Below are positions 6,053 through 14,264 of a stretch of 21,208 nt of DNA, piece after piece (position 1 is the stretch's first letter; each line of letters begins with the position of its first letter). The position numbers and the translations under genes were made by a program. The notes beneath the pieces are model-generated. The model did no database searches. It worked only from the letters and a program-made list of their open reading frames with translations, and had not been told where the DNA came from. This DNA comes from Desulfurococcales archaeon ex4484_217_1. GTDB taxonomy: Archaea > Thermoproteota > Thermoprotei_A > EX4484-217-1. Where the stretch lies: contig NJED01000016.1 in NCBI GenBank assembly GCA_002254745.1, forward strand, positions 1 through 21,208, in the 5' to 3' direction.

Positions 6053-6162
6053 ATCCTTAAAAACAAAAGTATTACAGCTCCTATACATATGATGTAATAA
6101 CTGTTAAAATACGTGTTTTCCCATATTCTAAATAGCTAGTGAATAGAGCATCCTAGCCGGTA

Positions 6163-6837
6163 TTGGTGTTTAGAGTGTACAGGACAAAACAGCAGAGTAG
6201 GCAAAGGAAAATAGAGTTAATGGAAGACTACGCTTACATTTTAGATTATCTTCCATCAGGTAATCCGATAGATGTACATGTTGAACACCGAAGTAAACCC
6301 ATAGCCCAAGCTGTTGGCGAAGATTACTTTATGCTATTAGAATTAGCACCTAAAAGAGGGGTCAGTTTATCACCAGGGGAAAGAGTTTACATAGGCAGAG
6401 GATTTAGAGAGAAAATAGCATTCATATATTGCAGAATAGACTACGATGCGCTTACTTCTTTCGCGAAAGACATGCTACCTCAAATTGTTGAAAAAATAGT
6501 TACTGAAAGAGAGAAAGTGTTTGTAGAAATATTTAACATAGCACAGCCAATAACAATAAAGTTACATGCGCTAGAACTAATACCAACCATAGGTAAGAAG
6601 CATTTAAGAATAATACTTGAAGAGAGAAAGAGAAAGCCCTTCGAAAGCTACAAAGACCTCGTAGAAAGAGGCAAAATATCTAACCCAGTTAAGCTTCTTA
6701 CGGAAAGAATACTTAAGGAGCTTATGGGTCGTGAAAAATACTACTTATTCGTCAAACCAATAACTACCTCTGGAACAATATACCTAGGTTATTTGCCAAG
6801 AATGTATGCTATAGCTTCCTCTAGAGAAACTAGGTGA
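6163..6837 (+). CDS. DUF655 family putative RNA-binding protein
   Basis: A conserved archaeal protein of about 224 aa found between rpo4 and ksgA in many genomes. The N-terminal half is a small beta domain (DYAYILDYLPSG, QAVGEDYFMLLELAPK, PGERVYIGRG). The C-terminal half contains a helix-hairpin-helix-like stretch, LIPTIGKKHLRIILEERKR, which in related proteins binds nucleic acids without sequence specificity. The biochemical function is unknown. The start could be TTG 6163 or GTG 6166. Its stop overlaps the ksgA start by 4 nt (GTGA), so the two are probably co-translated, and a role in ribosome assembly or 16S rRNA handling is a reasonable guess from context only. Confidence 0.85.
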   Translation: MVFRVYRTKQQSRQRKIELMEDYAYILDYLPSGNPIDVHVEHRSKPIAQAVGEDYFMLLELAPKRGVSLSPGERVYIGRGFREKIAFIYCRIDYDALTSFAKDMLPQIVEKIVTEREKVFVEIFNIAQPITIKLHALELIPTIGKKHLRIILEERKRKPFESYKDLVERGKISNPVKLLTERILKELMGREKYYLFVKPITTSGTIYLGYLPRMYAIASSRETR

Positions 6838-7700
6838 AAAGCTGCGTGTTCTCTCCCCCCTCCCGAAGAGTTCTTCTAACACGTACATTAAACATTTTAA
6901 GAACGTACAATATAAAGCCAAGAAAAAAACTAAGCCAGAACTTCGTTGTAGACCCTAACCTCATAGGCGAAATATTAGCGAGAATTAAGAAGTGTAATTA
7001 TCGTAAGGTATTAGAGATAGGCGGCGGTATAGGAACACTAACGCTATTTCTTTCAAATGCTGCAGAGGAAGTAGTTACTATAGAAGTAGATAAGAAACTT
7101 GTTAATGTGCTAGAAAAGGAGGTTGCGTCGAAAAGGAACAATGTCAAAGTAATACATGGAGATATACTTAAGATTTACAAGGAACTCGGCTCTTTTGACG
7201 TTATAATTTCAAACATACCATACCATATATCATCTAAAATACTGTTCATCTTAACCGAAATGACTTTCAAAGAAGCACTTCTAACTTTCCAAAAAGAATT
7301 TGCTGATAGACTCTTAGCTAAACCTGGTGAAGCAAACTATGGTAGGTTAACAGTTACAGCTAACTTTTATTTTGACATAGAGTATTTAGGCATGTATCCT
7401 CCTGCATCTTTTTATCCTCCTCCTAAAGTTTATTCAACAATGGTTTCTCTAAGAAGAAAAACAATACACATAGATGTACCTCTAAAATACTTCCAAGACA
7501 CTATAAGAAAACTTTTCACATTAAAAAATAGAACGTTGAAGTCAGCTCTCAAAAACATAGTTCCTGCAGATAAATATACGCCTGAATTAGTGCAAAAACT
7601 GGAAAAATACATGACCCGTAGAGTAAGAAGTTTGAGCATGGGAGAGTTAATTGAAATTACCTCAATACTGTATAAACATTTTGAAGAAGGCACTGTTTAA
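6834..7700 (+). CDS. rsmA: 16S rRNA dimethyladenosine transferase KsgA/Dim1
   Basis: This enzyme dimethylates two neighbouring adenines in the helix 45 loop near the 3' end of 16S rRNA, a late checkpoint in small-subunit assembly. It has the family's KKLSQNFVVDPNLI entry motif, the SAM-binding motif EIGGGIGT (61-68), acidic TIEVDKKL, GDIL, and catalytic NIPY (127-130). These are followed by PPPKVYSTMVSL and the C-terminal four-helix domain with FTLKNRTLKSALKN. The GTG start overlaps the upstream stop. At 288 aa it has normal length. Confidence 0.96.
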   Translation: MKSCVFSPPSRRVLLTRTLNILRTYNIKPRKKLSQNFVVDPNLIGEILARIKKCNYRKVLEIGGGIGTLTLFLSNAAEEVVTIEVDKKLVNVLEKEVASKRNNVKVIHGDILKIYKELGSFDVIISNIPYHISSKILFILTEMTFKEALLTFQKEFADRLLAKPGEANYGRLTVTANFYFDIEYLGMYPPASFYPPPKVYSTMVSLRRKTIHIDVPLKYFQDTIRKLFTLKNRTLKSALKNIVPADKYTPELVQKLEKYMTRRVRSLSMGELIEITSILYKHFEEGTV

Positions 7701-8292
7701 GCTGGAAGTATACGGAGTTAAAATATACATACATCCTGAAGTATATGCTCCATCAGACGATACCTATTTACTATTGGAATCCCTAAGTGTTCCAAGAAAT
7801 GCTAAGTTCTTAGATATGGGTTCAGGCACAGGAATAGTAGGGATATATGCGGCTTTACACGGGGCTTCTTTCGTGATCTCCATAGATGTAAATACCAAAG
7901 CCTCTCTTATAACACAGTGTAATGCATATTTAAACGGAGTTCCTAACATTGTAAACTCAGTAAACGCATCCCTCTTTGAGACGTTGAGGAAAAAATTACG
8001 GTTCGATATAATAGCATTTAACCCTCCATACTTACCTGTAAAAGATAAAGGTTTGCTTGAGAGAGCATGGTCCGGAGGCAAATCTGGAAGGAAAATTATA
8101 GATCGCTTCCTAAATAATGTCAGTAATTACTTAAAGGATAACGGTACATTGTTTCTTGTTCAATCCTCGCTTTCAAACCCTGATAAGACCATGAAATTTC
8201 TTAGGGGACAAGGATTTAAAACTGAAATAGTTAGGAGTAAGAGATTTTTCTTTGAAGAAATATTAGTCATTAAGGCATATAGGAGAAGTTAA
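7651..8292 (+). CDS. HemK/PrmC-family methyltransferase, Mtq2 (aRF1 glutamine methyltransferase) type
   Basis: A class I SAM-dependent methyltransferase with FLDMGSGTGIVG (motif I, residues 54-64) and the NPPY motif (124-127) that marks enzymes methylating side-chain or base amides. The VYAPSDDTYLLLESL stretch is typical of Mtq2, which methylates the Gln of the GGQ motif in the class I release factor; in archaea the substrate is expected to be aRF1. The start is uncertain. TTG 7651 lies inside ksgA and has GGAG 8 nt before it, while TTG 7681 would give a shorter 203-aa protein. The overlap with ksgA implies coupling. The family call is firm and the substrate is inferred from homology. Confidence 0.88.
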   Translation: MKLPQYCINILKKALFKLEVYGVKIYIHPEVYAPSDDTYLLLESLSVPRNAKFLDMGSGTGIVGIYAALHGASFVISIDVNTKASLITQCNAYLNGVPNIVNSVNASLFETLRKKLRFDIIAFNPPYLPVKDKGLLERAWSGGKSGRKIIDRFLNNVSNYLKDNGTLFLVQSSLSNPDKTMKFLRGQGFKTEIVRSKRFFFEEILVIKAYRRS

Positions 8293-8293
8293 A

Positions 8294-9004
8294 GTGGTTA
8301 GTATTAGAGTAATTCTTGTGGAACCTGAAGGAGAAATAAATGTAGGTTTAGTAGCTAGGGTTATGAAGAACTTCGGTTTCAAAGACCTAGTAGTCGTAAA
8401 CCCTAAAATATCTTTAGAAAGAGCAAAGAAGTATGCTTCCCACGGCGTGGATTTACTAGCTAAAGCTAAAGTTGTTAGATCGTTGGATGAAGCATTAGAA
8501 GGAGTTTCGCTTACCGCTGTAACATCATGTAAAACAAGTACAGGAGACGATATTTTAAGAACATCGTTAACATTAAAGGAATTTGCTGAAAAAATAACTG
8601 ACTATAGCGGAGTAGTTGCTATTGTATTTGGTAGGGAAAGCGTAGGGCTTAGAAGAGATGAAATAAGGAAAGGAGATATATTATTGACCATACCTGCTTC
8701 ACCAGAATATCCCTCATTGAACCTATCACATGCTGTAGCAATAGTGCTTTACGAGATATTTTCGAAACTTAGCAAGGGCCACGTACCTGAACTTAAACTC
8801 CCAGAACCTACCGAAGTCGAAATTCTTCATAGGAAAATGGAAGAAGCCGTGAAATCATTAAGCATGCCTGAGCATAAAAAGGTGAAAACCATTATAACTC
8901 TTAGAAAAGTACTTGGAAAAGCTATTCTTACAGCCCATGAAATCCATGTTCTAATAGGGTTCTTTAGAAAAATATGTTTAAAAAGGATGAAGAAAACGTT
9001 GTAG
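8294..9004 (+). CDS. trmJ: tRNA 2'-O-methyltransferase TrmJ (SPOUT family)
   Basis: A SpoU-class methyltransferase of 236 aa, expected to methylate the ribose at position 32 of tRNA. Motifs are VEPEGEINVGLVARVMKNFG (9-28, with the conserved NxGxxAR), AIVFGRESVGL (109-119) and IPASPEYPSLNLSHAVA (133-149), which together form the SAM-binding trefoil knot. A C-terminal helical extension follows, as in archaeal TrmJ. The GTG start is preceded by AGGAGA at good spacing, 1 nt after the previous stop. Its end overlaps the next gene by 31 nt. Confidence 0.92.
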   Translation: MVSIRVILVEPEGEINVGLVARVMKNFGFKDLVVVNPKISLERAKKYASHGVDLLAKAKVVRSLDEALEGVSLTAVTSCKTSTGDDILRTSLTLKEFAEKITDYSGVVAIVFGRESVGLRRDEIRKGDILLTIPASPEYPSLNLSHAVAIVLYEIFSKLSKGHVPELKLPEPTEVEILHRKMEEAVKSLSMPEHKKVKTIITLRKVLGKAILTAHEIHVLIGFFRKICLKRMKKTL

Positions 9005-9948
9005 ATATTCCAATTAATTTAAGCGTAGATAAGCTTTTTGAACCAGTAATGCAGCTTAAGTCCACACATAAAGTGTCAATTTTGTTAGTTGAAGAGAACA
9101 TATCTAAGACCGTAGAAGGGCTAAAAGAAATATATGAGATAACATCGAGCGCAAAAATAAGTAACTTTCTTAACGAGAACATATCATTTGCTATAAGAGC
9201 TGAGAGAATAGGCAGCCACGAGTTTACATCATTAGACGTAGCGAAATATGCTGGTCAAGCAATAGTAGACTTAACCAAGAAAAAATTCGGAACAAGATCT
9301 CCAGTGAATCTAAATCACCCTGCAGTAATTTTTGACGCTCTTGTTATTGACAATAAATACTATTTTGCCTTAAGAATAAGCGGTGAAGAATCTCTTCATA
9401 GGAGAGGATATAGGGTATATGATCATCCGGCAGCATTAAAACCAACCATAGCCTACGGTATGTTGAAAATAGCTGAACTAAAGGATGGCGAAACATTGCT
9501 TGATCCAATGTGCGGTGGAGGAACAATAGTTATTGAGGCAGTACGCAATTACAGGCTAAGGAACGTGTATTGTATGGATATTTCACCTAAGCATCTTAAA
9601 GGAGCTGTAATGAACGCTATAGCATCAAGTGTTTACAGTAAAATAAACTTCATACTTGGAGACGCCAGAAAAGTCGATGAGTACGTTAAAGAATATATCG
9701 ATGTTATAGTGACAAACCCGCCATACGGTATAAGGATGTTAAGACAGAAATACTTAAGAACATTATACTTAGACTTCCTAAAGTCCTCTCGGAACATTCT
9801 AAGTAGCAAAGGCAGAATAGTCGTTATAACTTCCGAGTATGTGCTTTTCAAGAAAGAAGCAGAGAAATTAGGCTACAAAATAGCCTACAAGAGAAAGGTG
9901 CTTCACGGTGACCTAGAAGTTGAAATAATAAAAATAGTTCCTAAATAG
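8974..9948 (+). CDS. THUMP-domain tRNA guanine-N2 methyltransferase (Trm14/TrmN-like)
   Basis: A 324-aa protein with an N-terminal THUMP region (about 45-140) that binds the tRNA acceptor end, followed by a Rossmann methyltransferase domain. The linking motif ESLHRRGYRVYDHPAALKPT is the hallmark of the COG0116 group. Motif I is LLDPMCGGGTIVIEA (176-190), with acidic MDISPKHL and catalytic NPPYGIR (248-254). Known archaeal members (Trm14) make N2-methylguanosine at tRNA position 6; that position is inferred here. The N-terminus is somewhat short relative to Trm14, so the start may be imperfect. It overlaps trmJ by 31 nt. Confidence 0.85.
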   Translation: MFKKDEENVVDIPINLSVDKLFEPVMQLKSTHKVSILLVEENISKTVEGLKEIYEITSSAKISNFLNENISFAIRAERIGSHEFTSLDVAKYAGQAIVDLTKKKFGTRSPVNLNHPAVIFDALVIDNKYYFALRISGEESLHRRGYRVYDHPAALKPTIAYGMLKIAELKDGETLLDPMCGGGTIVIEAVRNYRLRNVYCMDISPKHLKGAVMNAIASSVYSKINFILGDARKVDEYVKEYIDVIVTNPPYGIRMLRQKYLRTLYLDFLKSSRNILSSKGRIVVITSEYVLFKKEAEKLGYKIAYKRKVLHGDLEVEIIKIVPK

Positions 9949-9958
9949 AGAGGAAAAG

Positions 9959-9967
9959 GTTTAAAAC
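9959..9967 (+). promoter_or_regulatory. TATA-like box ahead of L10e
   Basis: GGTTTAAAA lies in the 75-nt gap between the Trm14-like gene and L10e. It suggests that L10e and dph2 start a new transcript, with a leader of about 30-40 nt. Confidence 0.4.
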
Positions 9968-10023
9968 ACTTAGTAACGTGTGTAAGTTAAGTGAAAATAA
10001 GTTAGAAGCGAGGGCAATGAAAA

Positions 10024-10533
10024 ATGCCACTAAGACCAGCAAGGTGTTACACGCACTTTTCAGGACCACCCTACACTAGGAAGGAGTATATTCCAGGTAT
10101 TCCTCCACCAAAAATAAGTAAGTTTGAAATGGGCAATCCTAAAGGTGATTACGACTTCATAGTGGAACTTGTAGCTAAGAAGGCAGGACAGGTAAGACAT
10201 AATGCTCTTGAAGCAGCAAGAGTAATGACACATAAATATTTAAGCACAACAGTAGGTGAAGGAAACTACTTCTTTAAAGTAAGAGTATATCCTCACCACG
10301 TGCTAAGAGAAAACAAAATGATGGCTTTCGCCGGTGCTGATAGGCTTCAAGACGGTATGAGACAAGCATTCGGCAAACCTATTGGAACAGCTGCTAGAGT
10401 TTATCCTAAACAAGCAGTACTTGAGGTTAGAATTAAAAAGGAGCATCTAGATAAAGCGTTGGAGGCTCTTAGAAGAGGAGCTTCGAAACTACCAATAAAG
10501 ACCTTCATTAAAGTAAGGAAGATAGGTGAATAA
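10024..10533 (+). CDS. rpl10e: Large-subunit ribosomal protein L10e (uL16)
   Basis: A 169-aa uL16 protein that sits next to the A and P sites of the large subunit. Diagnostic segments are MPLRPARCYTHFSGPPYTRK, the long middle with RVYPHHVLRENKMMAFAGAD, and RLQDGMRQAFGKPIGTAAR. The length is normal for archaeal L10e. GAGGG lies a little upstream of the ATG. Its TAA overlaps the dph2 ATG by one base. Confidence 0.97.
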   Translation: MPLRPARCYTHFSGPPYTRKEYIPGIPPPKISKFEMGNPKGDYDFIVELVAKKAGQVRHNALEAARVMTHKYLSTTVGEGNYFFKVRVYPHHVLRENKMMAFAGADRLQDGMRQAFGKPIGTAARVYPKQAVLEVRIKKEHLDKALEALRRGASKLPIKTFIKVRKIGE

Positions 10534-11546
10534 TGGGAAAACAAAGTTTCTACGACTTCAAAATAGAAGACATAATCGAATTTATTATGAAGAGGAAGGC
10601 TAAAAAAGTACTTATACAAGCACCTAATGGGTTAAAGCATCTTTTCCTAAAGCATCTTGAAGAACTTAAGAAAGAACTTCCAAATGTAGAATTCATCATT
10701 TCAGGAGATCCCGCATATGGAAGCTGTTTTTTAGCTGAAATAGAGGCGAAAAGAGTAAATGCAGACCTCATAGTCCACGTAGGCCATACAGAATACTATA
10801 AAGCAACTATACCCACAATATATGTTGAAGCCTTCAGTAAACTAGCGTTAACAGAAAAACTCGCCAAGAAATTACTAAACTACATTAAGAACTTAAACGT
10901 TAAAAATATTGGACTATGCGGTGTTCTTCAACATTTAAGGAGTATCGAACAAGTAAAGAAGCTTCTCGAAAACAATGGATATAAGGTGTACATAGGCAAG
11001 CATGGCCCCTACACTAAATATGACGGTCAAGTAGTTGGATGCGATTACGTAAGCGCTTTAACAGTAAATAGCAACGTGGACCTGCACTTAATAGTTTCTG
11101 GAGGCCTATTTCATCCCGTAGGGTTAGGTCTAGCTACGTTAAAGCCTGTAGTGAAATTAGATCCTTATGAAGAAGAAGTAGTAGATTTAACAAAGGAGGT
11201 TAAAAAGGTTTTACGGAAAAGATATTGGAGAATTATGGAATCCTTAAATGCAGAGAATTATGGCGTAATAGTGGGAATGAGGAAGGGACAGTATAGGCCG
11301 AACTTGGTGAAGTCTATTGAGAAGCTAGTAAGGAGAAAAGGCGGAAGAAGTACTAGAATAGTTATGGACATTGTTACTGAGGAAAACTTACTAAACCTAG
11401 ATAATAGTTTCGACGCCTACATAGTTACCTCATGCCCTAGAATACCAATAGATAATCTAGGAGAGTTCAGAAAACCCGTTCTAACACCTGGCGAAGCATA
11501 TATGGTTTTAACAGAGAGCCTAGAAAAATACATATTCCCATGGTGA
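10533..11546 (+). CDS. dph2: Diphthamide biosynthesis enzyme Dph2
   Basis: A radical SAM-like enzyme that transfers a 3-amino-3-carboxypropyl group from S-adenosylmethionine to a histidine of elongation factor aEF2, the first step of diphthamide formation. Archaea use a homodimer of this single protein. The three cysteines that hold its [4Fe-4S] cluster are visible, one in each of the three repeated domains: C65 in AYGSCFLAEI, C170 in VVGCDYVS and C301 in VTSCPRIPIDN. At 337 aa it is of normal length. GGTGA precedes the ATG. It ends in TGA, and the following methylase continues in the very same frame. Confidence 0.95.
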   Translation: MGKQSFYDFKIEDIIEFIMKRKAKKVLIQAPNGLKHLFLKHLEELKKELPNVEFIISGDPAYGSCFLAEIEAKRVNADLIVHVGHTEYYKATIPTIYVEAFSKLALTEKLAKKLLNYIKNLNVKNIGLCGVLQHLRSIEQVKKLLENNGYKVYIGKHGPYTKYDGQVVGCDYVSALTVNSNVDLHLIVSGGLFHPVGLGLATLKPVVKLDPYEEEVVDLTKEVKKVLRKRYWRIMESLNAENYGVIVGMRKGQYRPNLVKSIEKLVRRKGGRSTRIVMDIVTEENLLNLDNSFDAYIVTSCPRIPIDNLGEFRKPVLTPGEAYMVLTESLEKYIFPW

Positions 11547-11552
11547 TGTGAA

Positions 11553-12179
11553 ATCAGGAAAGTAGACATTGAGAAAATTATCGAAAAAATCCCTCCACAC
11601 CCAAATCCCAATGCTAAACTTGAACAATACGTAACACCGGGGAATATAGCAGCTGAAATACTATGGGATGCCCTACTTACAGGAAACATAGTGGGTAAAA
11701 ACGTTATTGATTTAGGCTGCGGAACAGGGAGGCTTGCAATAGCTGCTGCACTTCTTGGAGCAAAACATGTGATATGTCTTGACATAGACCGCTTAGCTCT
11801 AGAAGTAGCTAAGAAGCGCTCTTTAGAGTTAAACGTAAGCAACGTCATAGACTTTGTTAAAGCTTGGGTTCCTCACATACACTTTACAAACATAGATACT
11901 GTAATTCAAAACCCTCCATTCGGTGTTTGGAAAAGACATGCAGATCTAGTATTCTTAACAGCAGCCTTTAACTTGAAACCTCGGACAATATATTCAATAC
12001 ATAAGGCTAATCCTAAAAGTAGGGAGATCATTGTAAGAGAAGCTAAAAATAAAAATTACGAAGCTAAAATAATGTCTAGAAAACACCTCATAATACCTCC
12101 CTTCATGAGGCACCATTATAAAAAAAGACATTACGTACTTGTTGAAATTTTTAAGTTTGAATTAAAAGATAGAATATAG
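11553..12179 (+). CDS. METTL5-like RNA adenine methylase without a standard start codon
   Basis: A class I methyltransferase related to METTL5, which makes N6-methyladenosine in small-subunit rRNA. It has an N-terminal PPHPNPNAKLEQYVTP segment typical of the family, motif I VIDLGCGTGRLAIAAALLG, acidic CLDIDR, and catalytic NPPFG followed by KRHADLVFL. The recognisable family N-terminus begins about 46 residues before the first in-frame GTG (11691), but no ATG, GTG or TTG precedes it in this frame. Upstream comes only the TGA of dph2, in the same frame. I give the region from ATC 11553, which lies 5 nt after GGTGAT; a missing base in the AAA at 11551-11553 would instead let GTG 11548 be the start. 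The identity is good and the start unresolved. Confidence 0.8.
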   Translation: MRKVDIEKIIEKIPPHPNPNAKLEQYVTPGNIAAEILWDALLTGNIVGKNVIDLGCGTGRLAIAAALLGAKHVICLDIDRLALEVAKKRSLELNVSNVIDFVKAWVPHIHFTNIDTVIQNPPFGVWKRHADLVFLTAAFNLKPRTIYSIHKANPKSREIIVREAKNKNYEAKIMSRKHLIIPPFMRHHYKKRHYVLVEIFKFELKDRI

Positions 12180-12260
12180 TGAACAGCAGTAGCACAATTA
12201 ACTTGCAGTATGAATAACGCAGTGCTAAATAGAGCAAAGATAGGCAATAAGGTGACAGTT

Positions 12261-12851
12261 ATGGGCGATAGTGATACAAAATTTTCTTCAGGAAAAATAG
12301 TATTTCCTGGAGAGAAACTATGTGTCCTTGAAGAATTCATGCCAGGAGAAGGAACATTTGAAGAAAATGGGAACGTATATTCAAAACTTGTTGGCAGGGT
12401 CCTTTATGACTTCGTTTCAAGAAAAGTATTAGTAATACCTCTCAGAAAAGTAGTAAACATCCCTAAGCAGGGAATGGTAGTATACGCTGTAGTTTCAACA
12501 ACTAAAGACGACGTAGCTTTCACTAAGATATTTAGTGCTGAAAAAGGAATAGTATTTTCAGGAACATTTACTGGAATACTGCATGTTTCACAAATAAGTA
12601 ATAATTACGTAAAGGTAGTAACAGACGCCATAAAAGTAGGAGACATAGTTAAAGCAAAAGTTCTAACTCCATGGAATCCATTTCAGCTGACAACTAGAGG
12701 TACTAAGTTAGGAGTAATATATGCTTTCTGCTCAAAATGCGGAACCCCCTTGGTGAAAAGGAGAACTAAACTCCAATGTCCTCACTGTGGAAATGTTGAG
12801 TCAAGAAAAATTTCAAGCGACTACATGCTAAGTGGTGGAAGAAGAATTTGA
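12261..12851 (+). CDS. csl4: Exosome cap subunit Csl4
   Basis: A 196-aa RNA-binding subunit of the archaeal exosome, which degrades and tails RNA. The N-terminal domain has the family's KIVFPGEKLCVLEEFMPGEG and GNVYSKLVGRVLYD. An S1 domain follows in the middle, and a zinc ribbon closes the protein with CSKC and CPHC pairs. ATG 12261 is chosen over an earlier in-frame ATG at 12210 because GGTGA lies 5 nt before it and family members begin here. The stop overlaps the next ORF's start by 4 nt. Proximity to rpo11 and Nop10 is common in archaea. Confidence 0.93.
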   Translation: MGDSDTKFSSGKIVFPGEKLCVLEEFMPGEGTFEENGNVYSKLVGRVLYDFVSRKVLVIPLRKVVNIPKQGMVVYAVVSTTKDDVAFTKIFSAEKGIVFSGTFTGILHVSQISNNYVKVVTDAIKVGDIVKAKVLTPWNPFQLTTRGTKLGVIYAFCSKCGTPLVKRRTKLQCPHCGNVESRKISSDYMLSGGRRI

Positions 12852-13480
12852 AGAAGAGAGAACTAAGAATAACCATAGAAAACGATGAGATAAGAGAAGA
12901 ATTTCTAAACAAGCTCCTTAAAGAACTGAAAATAGACTACGTTAAAGTTGGTGTAAAGGGGAAATCCATAGTTATAACCCTTTATGGAACCAAGGATATA
13001 ATAAATTATAACTGGAACATAATTAAAAAGCTAAGGAAGGAACTGACATATATACATACGCTAAAACAACCCTCAAAAATTAAAAGGTACATGCATAGGT
13101 TCATACAGAAACTATCTAAGACAACATTTCCCCTAGAAGTTTTAGAAGTAGTGCTTAAGTGTAAGAAATTCTACGCTAAAATAATAAATAACGAAATTTT
13201 AGAAACTAATGCATCTTTAGACGAAGTATTGGAGTTAGCTAAAAACATTGGAAGAAAATTCCAAGAACTAAGATTAGTAACCAAGAGTAGTTCGGCAAAG
13301 AAATTCTTAGCATCAATTACAACAATATTAAACTTAGATATTGAAGAAGCAAGAGATTTAAGCTTGAAACTCAACGTAGTGGAGGAAGATGAGTTAGGTT
13401 TTATAAGGTTAACCAGAGAATGGAAAGAAGCAGTAAAGAAGGTGCTTCAAGCCTTCGAAGAAAAAGAAATAAAAAGCTAA
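12848..13480 (+). CDS. Conserved archaeal protein, probably DUF2067 family
   Basis: A 210-aa, Lys-rich protein starting at a TTG that overlaps csl4 (TTGA). The N-terminal 70 residues look like a small alpha/beta domain (LRITIENDEIREEFLNKLL, VKVGVKGKSIVITLYGT). The rest is mostly helical, with a long charged C-terminal tail. Csl4 and Rpo11 are the usual neighbours of the uncharacterised DUF2067 family, and size and layout agree, but I did not match a defining motif. It has no membrane segment and no known enzyme motif. Its job is unknown; the context points to RNA processing or transcription. Confidence 0.6.
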   Translation: MKKRELRITIENDEIREEFLNKLLKELKIDYVKVGVKGKSIVITLYGTKDIINYNWNIIKKLRKELTYIHTLKQPSKIKRYMHRFIQKLSKTTFPLEVLEVVLKCKKFYAKIINNEILETNASLDEVLELAKNIGRKFQELRLVTKSSSAKKFLASITTILNLDIEEARDLSLKLNVVEEDELGFIRLTREWKEAVKKVLQAFEEKEIKS

Positions 13481-13516
13481 TCCCATAAACACTAACTGCA
13501 TAAACGGGTGTAAGCG

Positions 13517-13807
13517 ATGAAGCTTAGAGTTCTAAAGCAAACAGGGAGAAGGTTAGAACTTGAAGTTGAAGGCGAAGACCATTCACTGCTAAACCTGTTA
13601 ACCAAGACTATGTTGAAAATGAATCATGTAAAATTTGCTGCCTACAGAATAGACCATCCATTAGTAGGTAAACCTGTAGTAATTATAGAAACAGATGGTG
13701 AAATCCCTCCCATAGAAGCTATGAAAAGAGGTTTAGAGGAAATTAAAAAGCTAAGCAGAGAGTTTATGAAAAAATTCGAAACAGCCATAGGGTCAAGTAG
13801 TGAATAA
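13517..13807 (+). CDS. rpo11: RNA polymerase subunit Rpo11 (RpoL)
   Basis: A 96-aa subunit that pairs with Rpo3 to start RNA polymerase assembly, equivalent to eukaryotic Rpb11. The signature is GEDHSLLNLLTKTMLKMNHV, then AAYRIDHPLVGKPVVIIETD and the long C-terminal helix PIEAMKRGLEEIKKLSREF. A GTGTAAGCG stretch precedes the ATG. The length is normal. Confidence 0.96.
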   Translation: MKLRVLKQTGRRLELEVEGEDHSLLNLLTKTMLKMNHVKFAAYRIDHPLVGKPVVIIETDGEIPPIEAMKRGLEEIKKLSREFMKKFETAIGSSSE

Positions 13808-13820
13808 GTGGATAAGCATT

Positions 13821-14264
13821 ATGTCAGACTTGAAGAAGGAAACAAGAATAGGACTAATTGTTATAAGGAAAATAAATGAAAAGAAAGTAGCTTTACTCCT
13901 TGTTCTTAGAGGTAGGATCATTGAAGGGTTCATAGTGGCACTATTTAAAACACTATTCGAGCTAGCTACATCGATAATATCTACAAAATACTATGGCGAA
14001 TTAAGGTACTTGATAATATTGCCATTGAACATGGCGATAAATGAAATAGATGACATGTTCCTTAGGGTGTTGAGGCCTTTAATAGTAGTCGATAGTAATT
14101 TTGAACTGAAAAGACATGTTGGAATAGATGCAGATACGTGTCAAACAGTATTAAACCATTTTATAAAGCATGTAGACCATGATACAATAAATTTCTCACT
14201 TAAATTAATTAATGAAGTCTCTGCGCTACTAATTTCTCTTGAGGGTAGACAATGTCTCAACTAG
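13821..14264 (+). CDS. Hypothetical protein between rpo11 and PCNA
   Basis: The product is about 147 aa from ATG 13821 (MSDLKKETRIGLIVIRK); an earlier GTG at 13800 overlaps the rpo11 stop. It alternates hydrophobic strands (IGLIVIRKI, VALLLVLRGRIIEGFIVALF, LRYLIILPLNMA, PLIVVDSNFE) with helices, and ends in a helix-rich part with HFIKHVDHD. It looks like a soluble alpha/beta protein; I see no clear membrane segment or catalytic motif. It overlaps the next small gene by 13 nt. I do not recognise the family. Confidence 0.65.
   Translation: MSDLKKETRIGLIVIRKINEKKVALLLVLRGRIIEGFIVALFKTLFELATSIISTKYYGELRYLIILPLNMAINEIDDMFLRVLRPLIVVDSNFELKRHVGIDADTCQTVLNHFIKHVDHDTINFSLKLINEVSALLISLEGRQCLN

Noticed and set aside
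6053..6162. C/D-like ATGATGT and CTG in the gap before DUF655
   Set aside because: No matching D or C' boxes occur at proper spacing, so it is not called as an sRNA.
11417..11848. 143-aa minus-strand open frame over the dph2/methylase junction
   Set aside because: It is antisense to conserved Dph2 and methylase motifs with no family signature. The methylase N-terminus is clearly coded on the plus strand here.
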